From: Marisa cornuarietis
Lineage: Eukaryota > Mollusca > Gastropoda > Architaenioglossa > Ampullariidae
Direction of reading: 5' to 3'
Length of the DNA stretch: 64,000 nt
NCBI GenBank assembly: GCA_004794655.1
Contig: SMMW01000095.1
Location: forward strand, 124,001-188,000
Made by a program: the position numbers and the translations under genes. The stretch's first letter is position 1, and each line of letters opens with the position of its first letter. The notes beneath the pieces were generated by a model. That model worked only from the letters and a program-made list of their open reading frames with translations. It did no database searches and was not told where the DNA came from. Positions 23,401 through 34,438 of the stretch are shown here, piece by piece.

Positions 23401-23864
23401 TGACCGGTACTTTCATAAAGGAAAGTCTTTCCTCGCTGATGCCGTGTTAGCCTCAAGATTTTCTGTAAAGGGTTATTCCCTTAGCCTTTATCTTTCCCAA
23501 GATCTTCCCCAATGCAGTCAGGCCGTTCTACAATCCTAGTCATTGAAAATGACCCCACTAGTGCCAACAAAAGTATCGTCACTGTTGACCACTTCACTTC
23601 CTTTCTGATACTAAACATGGCAGTAGCGGAGGCCTCATGGCCAATCGCGAAATCAAAATGTTAAGGTTTTGGTCTTATGCAAGCGTGTCTCAAATAACTG
23701 GAAAACATTCTATTATCTTCGAAATACGAATGATGGATAAAATGTTAAGCGAACCTACTTCTCTATTTTAAGGCCTCTGTGTCAACGGCTTCCCTTCCAT
23801 TCTAATGCAAAAACATGGGATTTCACATGTGCGAGGACTACACCGTTTTTTGTGTTTGTTTGTT

Positions 23865-24178
23865 TTTTTTTAATTGGTGTTTTACACCGAGCCAGCAACT
23901 AAGGCTATATCACGGCAAGGCAGCCAGCCCTGTAAACAGATGCCACGTGCAAAGACACTACACCGTGGTTTATGTCCAGGGACGTAAACGTTGTAAAGTA
24001 AAGGTTAGGTAATGGTCGCCCCTGACTCGTGCAGGTCAATAGAGAGAGAGAGAGAGGTGTCAGAGACTTTTTTCGGGTTCAGCTTTAGGTGAGGGCGGTG
24101 CCCATCTCATCTCCACCTCTCCGTTACCTTCCCTAAATAGGGAGTCATGTGCCTCTGGTACGCACTTACAAATCTACA
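23865..24178 (-). mobile_element. Dispersed repeats: hairpin-type repeat and antisense SINE body
   Basis: From 23871 the sequence GGTGTTTTACACCGAGCCAG, followed by AACTAAGGCTATATCACGGC, resembles a short dispersed repeat I associate with mollusc genomes. From about 23990 to 24178, the minus strand matches the body of the SINE at 372-655 (ATGGGCACCGCCCTCAC against ATGGGCACTACCCTCAT). No head is visible, so it is a truncated copy. Confidence 0.5.
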
Positions 24179-24459
24179 GAAAGCAAGTAAACTGCTGACT
24201 TTATAGGACGAGCTATTTAACACGTGTGTATGACACTTTTGTTCATTACTCTTTCCGTTATCCATACCTCCCTTTAGTAATTTCCAATTATATATAAACT
24301 ATATTAGTGTGAAGGCCGGGTGTAAAGTAAACCAAGAAAAGGTTTCACTGTACCCCTTCAACTGTATAGTCTACCCCGTCTCCCTGCAGTTTCGCCACTT
24401 TATTATGTTTCTATTTCTCGGTAGATTATTCTTGCTGGTCTGCTTACAGGTGTCACTTA

Positions 24460-24537
24460 CAGAGACGTGATCTGAACTCAAAATCTTTGCACTGCAGCGG
24501 TGACAAGCAAGTTTTTAAACCACTGCACTACAAAGCA
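24460..24537 (-). mobile_element. tRNA-like SINE head, antisense
   Basis: On the minus strand the sequence has a tRNA-like A box (TAGTGCAGTGGTTTAAAAAC) and a weak B box (TTGAGTTCAGATC) at tRNA-like spacing. There is no good cloverleaf, so it is read as a SINE relic and not a tRNA gene. Confidence 0.45.
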
Positions 24538-24913
24538 AACTGTCGAAGACCTCTTTCCCTCGTTAAGTCCAGAAAATAACATTGTTCACAAATGCAAGGA
24601 TTCTACTAACATTTTGGCAACGTAAAATTGAACTGCAGTTCCTAAGTATACACAGATTTAAATAGAAAGCAGTCAATGAGGCGTGTTTTTCTAACAAGTT
24701 AAAGCAGTAGAACTCTCAAATCCATTTCCTAGTAGGTAGTTTTATAGGTAACAAAAGCTTCTCACGCAAACACACTGTGGAAAACTGTCACTGGTTTTTC
24801 GCTTTGATCGTGAGTTTACTGAATTTTCAGAAAAAGCATCTATTTTAGTTTCATCATTTCTGTCAAGATAAGGACAACGTGGAATGACTTAAATCCTTTC
24901 TATGCTTACTTAC

Positions 24914-25131
24914 GTTGAATACCCGGGGTAGGGTGTAACATCATGTGTCGAGGCCTGATTGGTTCTGGCCGGTATGTACGTGTACTTCTTACACTCCTAG
25001 CGCGGCAGCGTGCTCTTGAGGTAGCGGAGCACGTGCAGTGGCGCGTCCTTGTCCTCAGGACCAAACTCCTCCACAAAGAACTGCACGTAGAAGTACGCGC
25101 CTGCCAGGTGAGAATTTTGGCCGAATATTTC
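24914..25131 (-). CDS. GT92 copy B, fourth exon, with in-frame stop
   Basis: The 218-nt exon has the same borders as copy A 3777-3994 (donor GTAAGT at 24908-24913). It encodes EIFGQNSHLAGAYFYVQFF, then TLPR followed by TAG (plus-strand CTA at 25000) where copy A has TGG, then CKKYTYIPARTNQAS in the same frame. Homology continues on both sides of the stop, so the change is a point nonsense mutation in an otherwise preserved exon. A product would lack its last roughly 80 residues. Confidence 0.75.
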
Positions 25132-25318
25132 CTGCGCAAGAGATAAAGGTTTGAATGATAGCTGATTGAGACTGAAATCACTAGATGGTGGTAGAGACTG
25201 CACTCACGAAGAAGCAGTTATATGATAAAAAAGCAAGCGCTGTGATATCTGAAATAAACAAAGGAGTTACATACCAAATTTAACAGACAAACACACACAA
25301 CACCATAATTCTTCAAAC

Positions 25319-25500
25319 CTGTACAAATGGTTTCAACAAAGTCATATTTCTAGGCAAAATGATTTCATCCATGTCGATGCCCATGACATAGTCATAACCA
25401 GCCAGTCGAAGACGACATTCAAAAATAGGGAAATCTTCATCCTGGTTCAGTTGATAAAGGACTCTAGTGTTGTCAGTAAAACCTCGACCCCACGGACGAC
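25319..25500 (-). CDS. GT92 copy B, catalytic-core exon
   Basis: The 182-nt exon is open and encodes RPWGRGFTDNTRVLYQLN and GYDYVMGIDMDEIILP, with the D-M-D-E acidic motif expected at the GT92 active site. Acceptor TCGCAG and donor CAG|GTTTGA are present. It differs from copy A mainly by conservative changes (DDTRIF to DNTRVL, ILQC to IFEC). Confidence 0.8.
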
Positions 25501-26528
25501 CTGCGAAAAAATACGCCATTCTTCGTTTACTTTATACCAGACTAGCAATCAAAGCGATTTCTTTAAAATTCCCGAGTAAAACATACAGTATTAGCACATA
25601 CAGATTTCAAGTTAGCATTAATGACAGCAGCTTTTTAAATTATTCTGGCAATTTCAAAATCTTATCTTCATAGTTTTTCTTCTCGTTGACAGAAAGATTT
25701 TTTTTGCTTGTTTGTTTTATTGTTACTCTTTAGACAAATAAAATTTTATTTTTAACCTATTCAGAAAATATCAGCAGCTCTAAGAAGACTAATAAAAGGA
25801 AAATAGATATTTTGATATATGATAATTAAGTCAATATTAATGTAGAGGGGTTGCGAGTCCAATATTACCTCGTCCTTAAATCACTTGATACTAGTTGTCT
25901 TATTTCCTTCATCTCTTCATTTATTTAGATCACGTATTAGAGTATTAAAAATTAAAGATGACTTAATACTAAAGTTTTGTCTTTTTTACTTTTAAATCTT
26001 CATTGGCCCCTGCTTAGTATACATTATCTAATCTTCTCATTTCCTTTAGACCCAAGATTGATTCGCTGCCTCACCGATAGGCAAATTAGAACTTTAAGGC
26101 GAAATCCTTTGTCCAGTGCACATTTGTTTACGGGTCATCAAAATTGTGGAACACCCCTTTCCCCTTTATCCTCGCTATGTTCAGACTCTTCATGTGCTTA
26201 GTTAAGATCGCGTTTACCTTCTTTTCATTGTCACTGTTTTCTTGTTACAGTGTACTTGTATTGAATAACTTTACTTCATTTTTGATATCTTGCTTTCTCT
26301 TTCTGAAACGCCTTATTCTTAAGCATTTGTCCAATGCTGCATTAATTGGTGTATTTTTTAGTGTGTTGTTTATTGACTTCTCATGATCTTTAACATAGTA
26401 CTGAATTTTCACACGTATGTGTTTTAGTTTTAAAGTGTAAGAAACTTACAATGATGCTGATGATGATTATTTTTACCAGAAGTAGTACAATAATACTAAT
26501 CTCATAAGGGAGGACAAGTGAAACAAAC
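25501..26528. other. Intron 2 of GT92 copy B, nothing recognised
   Basis: AT-rich intronic DNA, about 1 kb, with pyrimidine-rich open frames on the plus strand that have no recognisable domain. Confidence 0.5.
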
Positions 26529-27127
26529 CTGGAAGTTTATACGGAAACATAGACAGCAAGCCAGTTTGCTGATAGTATTTAAACACCTTGGTCACATTAT
26601 CGGGATTCCCAAAGTCAAGTATTTGGATTTTGTCCACTCCAAGCAGCTTCTGCATTTCAAACCATTCTACGAGCTTCAGAGGATCAAGCAAACTACCAAA
26701 GACTACTTTGCCACAGATGGCTAGTCCCCCTTTGACAACCTCCGGTAAATACACTGGCAAGTAGAAGTTGTCCTCCCCTGGGCAGACAGGGTCAGGGGTA
26801 ACAGTGACGCGTGCCTCGGTCAAGTTCTGAGGAGAAAACGGCACGTGACACTGATACACCACCGCGAACACCTCCCGCTTGTCGTTGTTGTTGTTGGGGT
26901 TGGCCAGAGAATGTGCAATGGGCGCTGGGGTCCTAACAGTCTCGCTGCCATGACGACGGAGGCAGCACGTCAGCTGACCCACCCTCTTCTCCTGGAAGGC
27001 CGTGATGCGGATGTGGCTGCCGTTGGGTGGCGTCTGGTGGAGGATCAGGGTGGGAGTACAGGTAGACACGCTTGACCGGAACCACGTCGTGTGGGTCGGC
27101 GGTAGTCCAATTAGGGAAAATCTCAAC
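26529..27127 (-). CDS. GT92 copy B, large catalytic exon, frameshifted
   Basis: The 599-nt exon (acceptor TTGACAG, donor CAG|GTTTGT) opens in one frame, VEIFPNWTTADPHDVVPVKR then VYLYS, and continues in the next frame with NGSHIRITAFQEKRVGQ. Later come VFAVVYQCHVPF, NFYLPVYLPEVVKGGLAICG and DPLKLVEWFEMQKLLGVDKI. The middle part matches the DUF23/GT92 pattern (WFEMQKLLGVDKIQI followed by FKYYQQTGL). The frame change lies between about 27040 and 27075 and needs a 1-nt insertion or 2-nt deletion. The 599-nt length is also one base too long for the phases of the flanking exons, independent evidence for an indel. Confidence 0.78.
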
Positions 27128-27186
27128 CTGTCAATTATAATAGTTTAGAAACATCTCAAACTTAAATCTAAAGAAAAGTGCGCGCG

Positions 27187-27221
<35 letters not shown>
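27187..27221. repeat. (CA)n microsatellite
   Basis: A CG/CA dinucleotide run in intron 1 of GT92 copy B, followed by CT and CA tracts to about 27260. Confidence 0.9.
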
Positions 27222-27222
<1 letters not shown>

Positions 27223-27849
27223 ATCTCTCTCTCTCTCACACTCACACATACACGTGCATACACATTAACACATACAAAATATTAGCATTAGTCAACTCGG
27301 AGAAGATCTCAATTTGTCATTGTCTAAACATGATATAAAGCCCTCAAATGTCAATCTTAAGAGTCGCTCGCACGCAGGCACGCAGGCACGCACGCACACA
27401 CACACATGTGCTATTTTAATTTTCGCAAAACAGTATGCCAATATATGCCTGATGCTGTACTTGATGAGTACGCGGTGTATAAGTGAGTGGCCAGGTGCCA
27501 GATGGCAGTAACTCGTGATAACGACCGGTCATCTAGTAATAAGAATTGTTTTCGTGTCAGGTAGCTGCATTCAAGTTACTAGTTTTTTTTATCAGGTTTA
27601 CGTAGTCAACGGTTGGCACATCATAAGCTTTCGTCAACCCCCAGGAACATTAAAAAAAAACCCGAGACCGGAGCTAGGAGATCAAAGGCTTGGGTGAAAG
27701 TCAGATCACTTAGGTTAAAGAACCTGAACGCAGGAGGCCAGTCAGTGACTACACGTGCGCTAACTGTGACAGCCTGAAGTTAATTGCCGCCTGGTAACAA
27801 ATGGATGAATTAATGAATGATTGAATAAACAACTTTATTATTGTACACA

Positions 27850-28968
27850 ATATCTGTTCTGATTTACTGTAGATCCTGTTGTGTTCTTACTTACTGTAGA
27901 TCCTGTTGTGTTCTGATTTACTGTAGATCCTGTTGTGTTCTTACTTACTGTAGATCCTGTTGTGTTCTGATTTACTGTAGATCCTGTTGTGTTCTTACTT
28001 ACTGTAGATCCTGTTGTGTTCTGATTTACTGTAGATCCTGTTGTGTTCTGATTTACTGTAGATCCTGTTGTGTTCTGATTTACTGTAGATCCTGTTGTGT
28101 TCTGATTTACTGTAGATCCTGTTGTGTTCTGATTTACTGTAGATCCTGTTGTGTTCTTACTTACTGTAGATCCTGTTGTGTTCTGATTTACTGTAGATCC
28201 TGTTGTGTTCTTACTTACTGTAGATCCTGTTGTGTTCTGATTTACTGTAGATCCTGTTGTGTTCTGATTTACTGTAGATCCTGTTGTGTTCTTACTTACT
28301 GTAGATCCTGTTGTGTTCTGATTTACTGTAGATCCTGTTGTGTTCTTACTTACTGTAGATCCTGTTGTGTTCTGATTTACTGTAGATCCTGTTGTGTTCT
28401 GATTTACTGTAGATCCTGTTGTGTTCTGATTTACTGTAGATCCTGTTGTGTTCTGATTTACTGTAGATCCTGTTGTGTTCTGATTTACTGTAGATCCTGT
28501 TGTGTTCTTACTTACTGTAGATCCTGTTGTGTTCTGATTTACTGTAGATCCTGTTGTGTTCTTACTTACTGTAGATCCTGTTGTGTTCTGATTTACTGTA
28601 GATCCTGTTGTGTTCTGATTTACTGTAGATCCTGTTGTGTTCTTACTTACTGTAGATCCTGTTGTGTTCTGATTTACTGTAGATCCTGTTGTGTTCTTAC
28701 TTACTGTAGATCCTGTTGTGTTCTGATTTACTGTAGATCCTGTTGTGTTCTGATTTACTGTAGATCCTGTTATGTTCTGATTTACTGTAGATCCTGTTGT
28801 GTTCTTACTTACTGTAGATCCTGTTGTGTTCTGATTTACTGTAGATCCTGTTGTGTTCTGATTTACTGTAGATCCTGTTGTGTTCTTACTTACTGTAGAT
28901 CCTGTTGTGTTCTGATTTACTGTAGATCCTGTTGTGTTCTGATTTACTGTAGATCCTGTTGTGTTCTG
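27850..28968. repeat. 27-bp minisatellite, left part (about 41 copies)
   Basis: Tandem 27-bp units contain TTACTGTAGATCCTGTTGTG, with two main variants (TTCTGAT and TTCTTAC at the join). The 380-codon open frame reading CVLIYCRSC/CVLTYCRSC exists because 27 is a multiple of three; no flanking coding evidence supports it. The array is interrupted at 28969 by a LINE and resumes at 30851. Confidence 0.96.
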
Positions 28969-30850
28969 CGAACAGAGATGTAAGGGCCGCGATCAAAAGA
29001 GCGAAAAGAGATTATAAAGACAAGATAGAGATGCGGTACTGTGCCGGTGACCTTCGTTATGCCTGGCAGGGGATCAAGTCCATGGCTTCTGTTAATCACA
29101 AGATGGTCTGCACTAGAAAATCAGTCAAACTCAACGGCGTGAGCGACCAGGACTTGCCAAATGTTTTAAATAACTTCTATGCACGCTTCGACTACCATGA
29201 TTTTTCTGAAAGAGTTAGGGAACTTAGACAGTCGCTGGTGTTAGATAACAACATTGTAATTTCTCAAGTCGGTGTGACGGAAATGCTAAAGCGGGTCAAG
29301 GTCAACAAGTCGCAGGGGCCTGATGGGATTTGTGGGCGTGTCCTGCACTTCTGTGCTGTTCAGTTGGGAGGAGTGTTTCAACATCTTTTTCAACTCTCTC
29401 TCGACTCAGGGCACATTCCAGCACTCTGGAAACTGTCTAACATCGTCCCTCTCCCTAAGAAACCTAACCCCAGCCAACCCAATGATTTTCGGCCAATAGC
29501 TTTAACCTCCCTCGTCATGAAAACCTTTGAGAAAATTGTAAAAAGTCTCATCTTAACATCTGTAGAGAGTAAACTGGACCCACTGCAATTTGCATACAGG
29601 AAGACGAGGGGTGTTGACGATGCCAAGTTATTCATTCTGAACACACTGTATAAACATTTAGAAAAGCCCAAGTCACATGCCAGATTACTCTTCGCAGATT
29701 TTAGTTCTGCATTCAATACAGTGAACCACACCTTCTGGCTTCGAGACTGATTTTTGATTTTGACCTGCCACATCAACTGGTTTTATGGATAGTGGATTTT
29801 TTGACTTGTAGACAGCAGAGGGTTTATGTTAATAGTAATTATTCTGACACAGTTTTTACAAGCACTGGCTCCCCACAGGGTTGTTGTCTGTCACCCTTGT
29901 TATTTATCATGTACACTGACAGCTGCAGAAGCATGGAGGAGAATAGCTACCTCATCAAGTTCTCTGATGACACTGCATTGTTGACTCTTTTACAGGAACA
30001 CACAACAGATCATGGCAATGCCTTAACGAATTTTGTACAGTGGTGTGATGATAACTTTTTAGAGTTGAATGTAGATAAGACTAAAGAAATAGTTATAGAC
30101 TTTAGGAAGATCAAAGAGGATTTTGTTATTCCCAGTGTGATTCATAGTAAACCTGTTGAAGTTGTTAACTCCTTCAGGTATCTGGGAACTATTTTTGATA
30201 GCCAGCTCAAATGGAACTTAAACACCGAACACATTGTTAAACGTGGCCAACAAAGAATGTATCTTTTGCATAAATTAGAGAGTTTTTCAGTTAGTCAAGT
30301 AATATTAGGCCGTTTTTACCAGTCATTCATTGAGAGTCTTCTATCTTTCTCATTTGTCTGCTGGTTTCGCAATCTCTCTGTCCATGATAGGAATAGTCTG
30401 AACAGTGTTGTTAACATCTGTTCTAAGATAATTGGTATCAGACAGAGGGATTTAGCCTCTTTTTGTAACCAGCAAATAGTACGGAAAGCCTCATGCATTT
30501 TATCATTACCTGATCATGTATTAACAAAAGAATTTTTATTATTAAGCTCAGGTAAACGTTATGCCAGGCCTATATGTAAGAGTAACAGACACCTAAAATC
30601 ATTTGTGCCATCTGCAGTCCAGCTGCTTAATGTTAGAAGAGCTGTCAGTGGTGTGTGTGCACGTGTGTGATGTTGTATGTGTATACTTGATTTCCCTGTA
30701 AGTTTTTCTTTTTTTTTTTTCTTTTAAATCTATATAGAGATACATGTTTTGTTTTTGTTTTTGCCAGTCACTGTTGAACTAGAGCACATGCCCACATTCA
30801 AATTGCCCACTGGGATAAATAAAGTTGGTCATTGTCATTGTCATTGTCAT
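28969..30850 (+). mobile_element. L2/Rex1-like LINE inserted in the minisatellite
   Basis: This is a 5'-truncated non-LTR retrotransposon of 1,882 bp. Reverse transcriptase motifs are present: IVPLPKKPNPSQPNDFRPIA, FADFSSAFNT, a GSPQGCCLSPLLF motif and the catalytic KFSDDTALL (S instead of the usual A before DD). No endonuclease remains. The ORF breaks near 29745, where the frame shifts, then runs open to 30670. The element ends in (CATTGT)n. A 7-bp duplication TGTTCTG lies at 28962-28968 and 30851-30857, both within minisatellite units. A second copy of this family sits at 39944-41227. Confidence 0.88.
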
Positions 30851-31400
30851 TGTTCTGATTTACTGTAGATCCTGTTGTGTTCTTACTTACTGTAGATCCT
30901 GTTGTGTTCTTACTTACTGTAGATCCTGTTGTGTTCTGATTTACTGTAGATCCTGTTGTGTTCTGATTTACTGTAGATCCTGTTGTGTTCTGATTTACTG
31001 TAGATCCTGTTGTGTTCTGATTTACTGTAGATCCTGTTGTGTTCTGATTTACTGTAGATCCTGTTGTGTTCTGACTTACTGTAGATCCTGTTGTGTTCTT
31101 ACTTACTGTAGATCCTGTTGTGTTCTTACTTACTGTAGATCCTGTTGTGTTCTGATTTACTGTAGATCCTGTTGTGTTCTGACTTACTGTAGATCCTGTT
31201 GTGTTCTTACTTACTGTAGATCCTGTTGTGTTCTGATTTACTGTAGATCCTGTTGTGTTCTTACTTACTGTAGATCCTGTTGTGTTTTGATTTACTGTAG
31301 ATCCTGTTGTGTTCTGATTTACTGTAGATCCTGTTGTGTTCTAATTTACTGTAGATTCTGTTGTGTTCTTACTTACTGTAGATCCTGTTGTGTTCTGAAC
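30851..31400. repeat. 27-bp minisatellite, right part (about 20 copies)
   Basis: These are the same 27-bp units as 27850-28968, continuing beyond the LINE. A few extra variants appear (TTTTGAT, TTCTAAT, GTAGATTCT), more than in the left part. Confidence 0.96.
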
Positions 31401-32728
31401 TGATTCTTTTTCATGACCTAATAAAACCGCCTGCAAGCAAGCAAGCAAGCAAGCAAACAAACAAACAAACAAGAATATTAATATTATGAGGAGAAAATGT
31501 GAAAAGAAAATAACCACTGTAGTCAGCGGGATAAAGATGCGTGGATTCTAAGGCATACAAAAGCAGTAAAGAGAAAAGACATTGATAAGTAAGAGTGAGC
31601 GATGGTCAGGGCCTAGGCAGGACGTGTTGTATTTATGCCTTCGTCCAGTTAAAAAAAAGTATCAATGTGAAATAAAAAAAGTGAATGTTCGGTCCTACTA
31701 GTGATGGAATAATCGGTCTCAACAGTGACTTAAAATACTCATATTACAATATGGTCACCGAATTATAATTTGTTGATAATCTATGACTAGAAATTTATGA
31801 ACTAGTTGAGTGTGGCGTTTGCGGTGGGAGACAGTTTGGCCAGTGAGTGATTATGTTCTACAGTTATTGTGTCATCTACTCAGACTGTGGGATGACCATT
31901 AGCTTGTGTAAAGTTGTTCTTGTGCCGCTCTGTGTTTATGGCCTTTAAAACGGGAAATGGCTCCACGACAAAAACAATAATAAAAAGAAGAAAAAGCGAA
32001 CTAAAGAGTCCAGTCTGGAAGAGACTCTCCAGCACACCCTCTCAGAAACTCACAGAGGCAGAGGGGAGAGAAGGCCGCCAGAGGGAAAGAAGAGGGAGCG
32101 CGAGCAAGAAAATTCGACCAAGTCACGTGATCGTCAAACTCTACTAACCGACGCCTTTACATTTTCTGGAATTATCAACTTTGAGATAATTGTAAGACTT
32201 GAGAGTCTGCTACAAGCCATGTGTCTTCAGCATCTTATCAAGTGTATTTTTGATGGCACTTTTTCTCACTACCCCAACACACCTACCCAAAGAATTGTGT
32301 GAAATTTTTCTAAGCTTCATCGCAATGACAGCACAAGAGTCTTTTAAGTTTAGTACTTTTTTAAACGGTTTAAAATGATGACAATGAGAAACAAAAAACT
32401 AAAATGTATTCCCAAGGTTGGTTTTCTTTCTGACCTTAAGTTATTGTTTTGCATTTAAATGTTTTGGATATTTAGATATTTGGGCAATTTATAATACATC
32501 TACAATTTAACAATTCGGCCATCACGAGAGTTATATTCCACCTTGAGTCTCTTCACATTTGCTTATTGTCTTTGGTGTCCAAGTGTACTTTGATAATTGT
32601 TTACTGAGGGAAACTATACACCAAAGTGAAATTACAGAGGACTGACAGGCATGAAGACAAGTAAACAAGCAAGCATTTGTGAGAAAGAAAGTGACAAAGA
32701 GGAGTATCTCTTCTTTGTGTTAACCTAC
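31401..32728. other. Intron 1 of GT92 copy B: (GCAA)n, otherwise nothing recognised
   Basis: A short (GCAA)n/(ACAA)n tract lies at 31433-31471. A short phrase near 31597 (GAGCGATGGTCAGGGC) recurs near 44842 and may be LINE debris. The region 32590-32700, just below the anchor exon, is homologous to 8570-8670 of copy A, showing that the duplication included intron sequence. Confidence 0.5.
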
Positions 32729-32933
32729 CTTTGAAACTAATACACTATTGGTAGGAGCTGCTACATAGACAGACCACAAGACAAAGACCACTACCACCAT
32801 GGCGACACACACGGCGAACTTTCTGTAGTAGGTAAGCATAGCTTGTGTTATGTGATACACTGCAATAGCACACTGAAGATATGAAGCACTTTTTCCAGCA
32901 ACAGGCTGAACCGGGTCCTTCCTTAATCTGAAC
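32729..32933 (-). CDS. GT92 copy B, membrane-anchor exon
   Basis: The exon (acceptor CTCATTTCAG, donor AAAG|GTAGGT) has its first in-frame ATG at 32837-32839. That gives 37 residues: MLTYYRKFAVCVAMVVVVFV then LWSVYVAAPTNSVLVSK. The sequence before the ATG inside the exon is 5' untranslated. A short basic N-terminus followed by one hydrophobic span fits a type II anchor, and the exon ends in phase 0, the phase at which the large exon at 27127 opens. This is the best candidate first coding exon. Confidence 0.68.
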
Positions 32934-33603
32934 CTGAAATGAGGCAAATGAAACAGCTTTCAGCCTCTGCTAGAAAATTCTACACATTCTCTCACACACC
33001 GCTTACATCACCTAATATTAGATTAGAGGTGTTAATTAGCACATTCAGACTTCGGTAATCAATTAACTTAAACTTTCAAATTACAAGATAAAATAATGAC
33101 AGTAAGTTTACTCGATTTCTGAGGAAATAGAAACCAGTACGAGCAGTAAGAGTTAGATCTGAAATCTCTGTAATGGCGGAGGATGTAACCTCTAAAGTAA
33201 AATCAGAAACAAACAGAAAGCACGGCAATTACAAGTCGATAACAAAGAAAAGCTAAAGAGAAACAACAATGCAGCATGTAACCAAAAGAACCTTTGGGTA
33301 TGTAAAAAGCAGAAACCTTGCACAAGAGACAAAAGTCGCAGGACAACAAAGCGGTCCAGCCTGTCAGGCGCAGCCTCGTTTCCAGATTCCTTATAGCGGG
33401 TTGCCTGGCAACACGGGTTTGCAGTAAACAAGCCCAGAAAGAAAACAAACACACCGACAAGAGTGTTGGCAGCCTGCATAGAGAAAATGTGATGGAAGAC
33501 CCTGATCACACGATAGCTCATAATAGGCAGCCTCGTACACACGGCTGTATCTTGTATAACTATAAGAGATAATATTTCACAGGTTAATTAAGTTAAAGAG
33601 AAA

Positions 33604-34438
33604 ATGGAATCTTTAGACATAGATGTCTACATTCAACAGGGTCAGAAGTTAGGACACACAGGTTCTGCTCTGGCAGAATATGTCCAACAATGCGTGGATA
33701 GGTACGAGCGACTTAGGGAGAGAGAGGAGAAAGAGAGGGAAAGAGAGGAGAAAGAGAGGGAAAGAGAGGAGAAAGAGAAAGAGGGGGAGAGAGAGGGTAA
33801 GCAGAAAGAGAGGGAAAGAGAGGAGCAAGAGAAAGAGAGGGAAAGGGAGGAGAAAGAGAAAGAGAGGGAGAGAGAGGGTAAGCAAAAAGAGAGGGAAAGA
33901 GAGGAGCAAGAGAAAGAGAGGGAAAGAGAGGAGAAAGAGAAAGAGAGGGAAAGAGAGGAGAAAGAGAGGGAAAGAGAGGAGAAAGAGAAAGAGAGGGAGA
34001 GAGAAGAGAAAGAGAGGGCGAGAGAGGATAAGCAGAAAGAGAGGGAAAGAGAGGAGAAAGAGGAAGAGAGGGAAAGAGAGGAGAAAGAGGGGGAGAGAGA
34101 GGATAAGCAGAAAGAGAGGGAAAGAGAGGAGAAAGAGAAAGAGATGGAAAGAGAGGAGAAAGAGAGGGAAAGAGAGGAGAAAGAGAGGGGAAGAGAGGAG
34201 AAAGAGAGGGAAAGAGAGGAGAAAGAGAAAGAGAGGGAAAGAGAGGAGAAAGAGAGGGAAAGAGAAGAGAGAGAAAGAGAGGGAGAGAGAGGAGAGACAG
34301 AAAGAGAGGGAAATAGCTTTCGAGCTAGAAAAGCTCAGACTTCAAGTTACAATTAGACCCGTAGCTGAGGAAGCGACCCAGTCAGGTACTGGAGGGAACC
34401 GAGGTCATATTCGCAAACTCCCCATGTTTAGGGAAGAT
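33604..34438 (+). pseudogene. Gag N-terminal part with polypurine-coded coiled coil
   Basis: The frame begins MESLDIDVYIQQGQKLGHTG, then a run of about 200 residues of only Glu, Arg, Lys and occasional Gln/Gly (REREEKE repeats), expected to form a long charged helix. The DNA of this run (33714-34312) is almost pure A and G on the plus strand. The frame slips within the repeat near 34270: the first frame ends at 34356, while the neighbouring frame carries on with ELEKLRLQVTIRPVAEEATQ up to the LINE insertion. Gag proteins package the element RNA; this copy is broken. Confidence 0.7.

Larger units (their letters stand above)
22034..32933 (-). pseudogene. GT92 glycosyltransferase copy B, full exon set with two lesions
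   Basis: Five minus-strand exons make a gene of roughly 420 codons: membrane anchor (32729-32933), stem plus first half of the GT92 domain (26529-27127), catalytic motif (25319-25500), and two C-terminal exons (24914-25131, 22034-22196). All splice sites are GT-AG and all phases agree. The predicted product is a Golgi type II glycosyltransferase; the acceptor sugar is unknown. Two lesions break it: a frameshift within the first 90 nt of the large exon and a TAG in the fourth exon where copy A has Trp. Introns hold RTE and SINE fragments and, in intron 1, a 27-bp minisatellite with a LINE. Sequencing error could explain one lesion, less easily two. Confidence 0.75.

Noticed and set aside
26845..27075. 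Plus-strand ORF with LVVVVVGVGQRM
   Set aside because: It is the complement of the Asn-rich part of the GT92 copy B large exon, a shadow frame.
27841..28983. 380-codon open frame of CVLIYCRSC repeats
   Set aside because: Produced by a 27-bp tandem repeat without stop codons; no flanking coding homology, and the same satellite resumes after the LINE.
33192..33542. Possible membrane protein on the minus strand
   Set aside because: Hydrophobic composition only; no start, splice or homology support, and it overlaps AT-rich flank between GT92 copy B and the LTR element.
31990..33603. A 5' LTR for the Gypsy-like element
   Set aside because: I compared with the start and end of the 3' LTR and found no match; the anchor exon of GT92 copy B occupies this interval.
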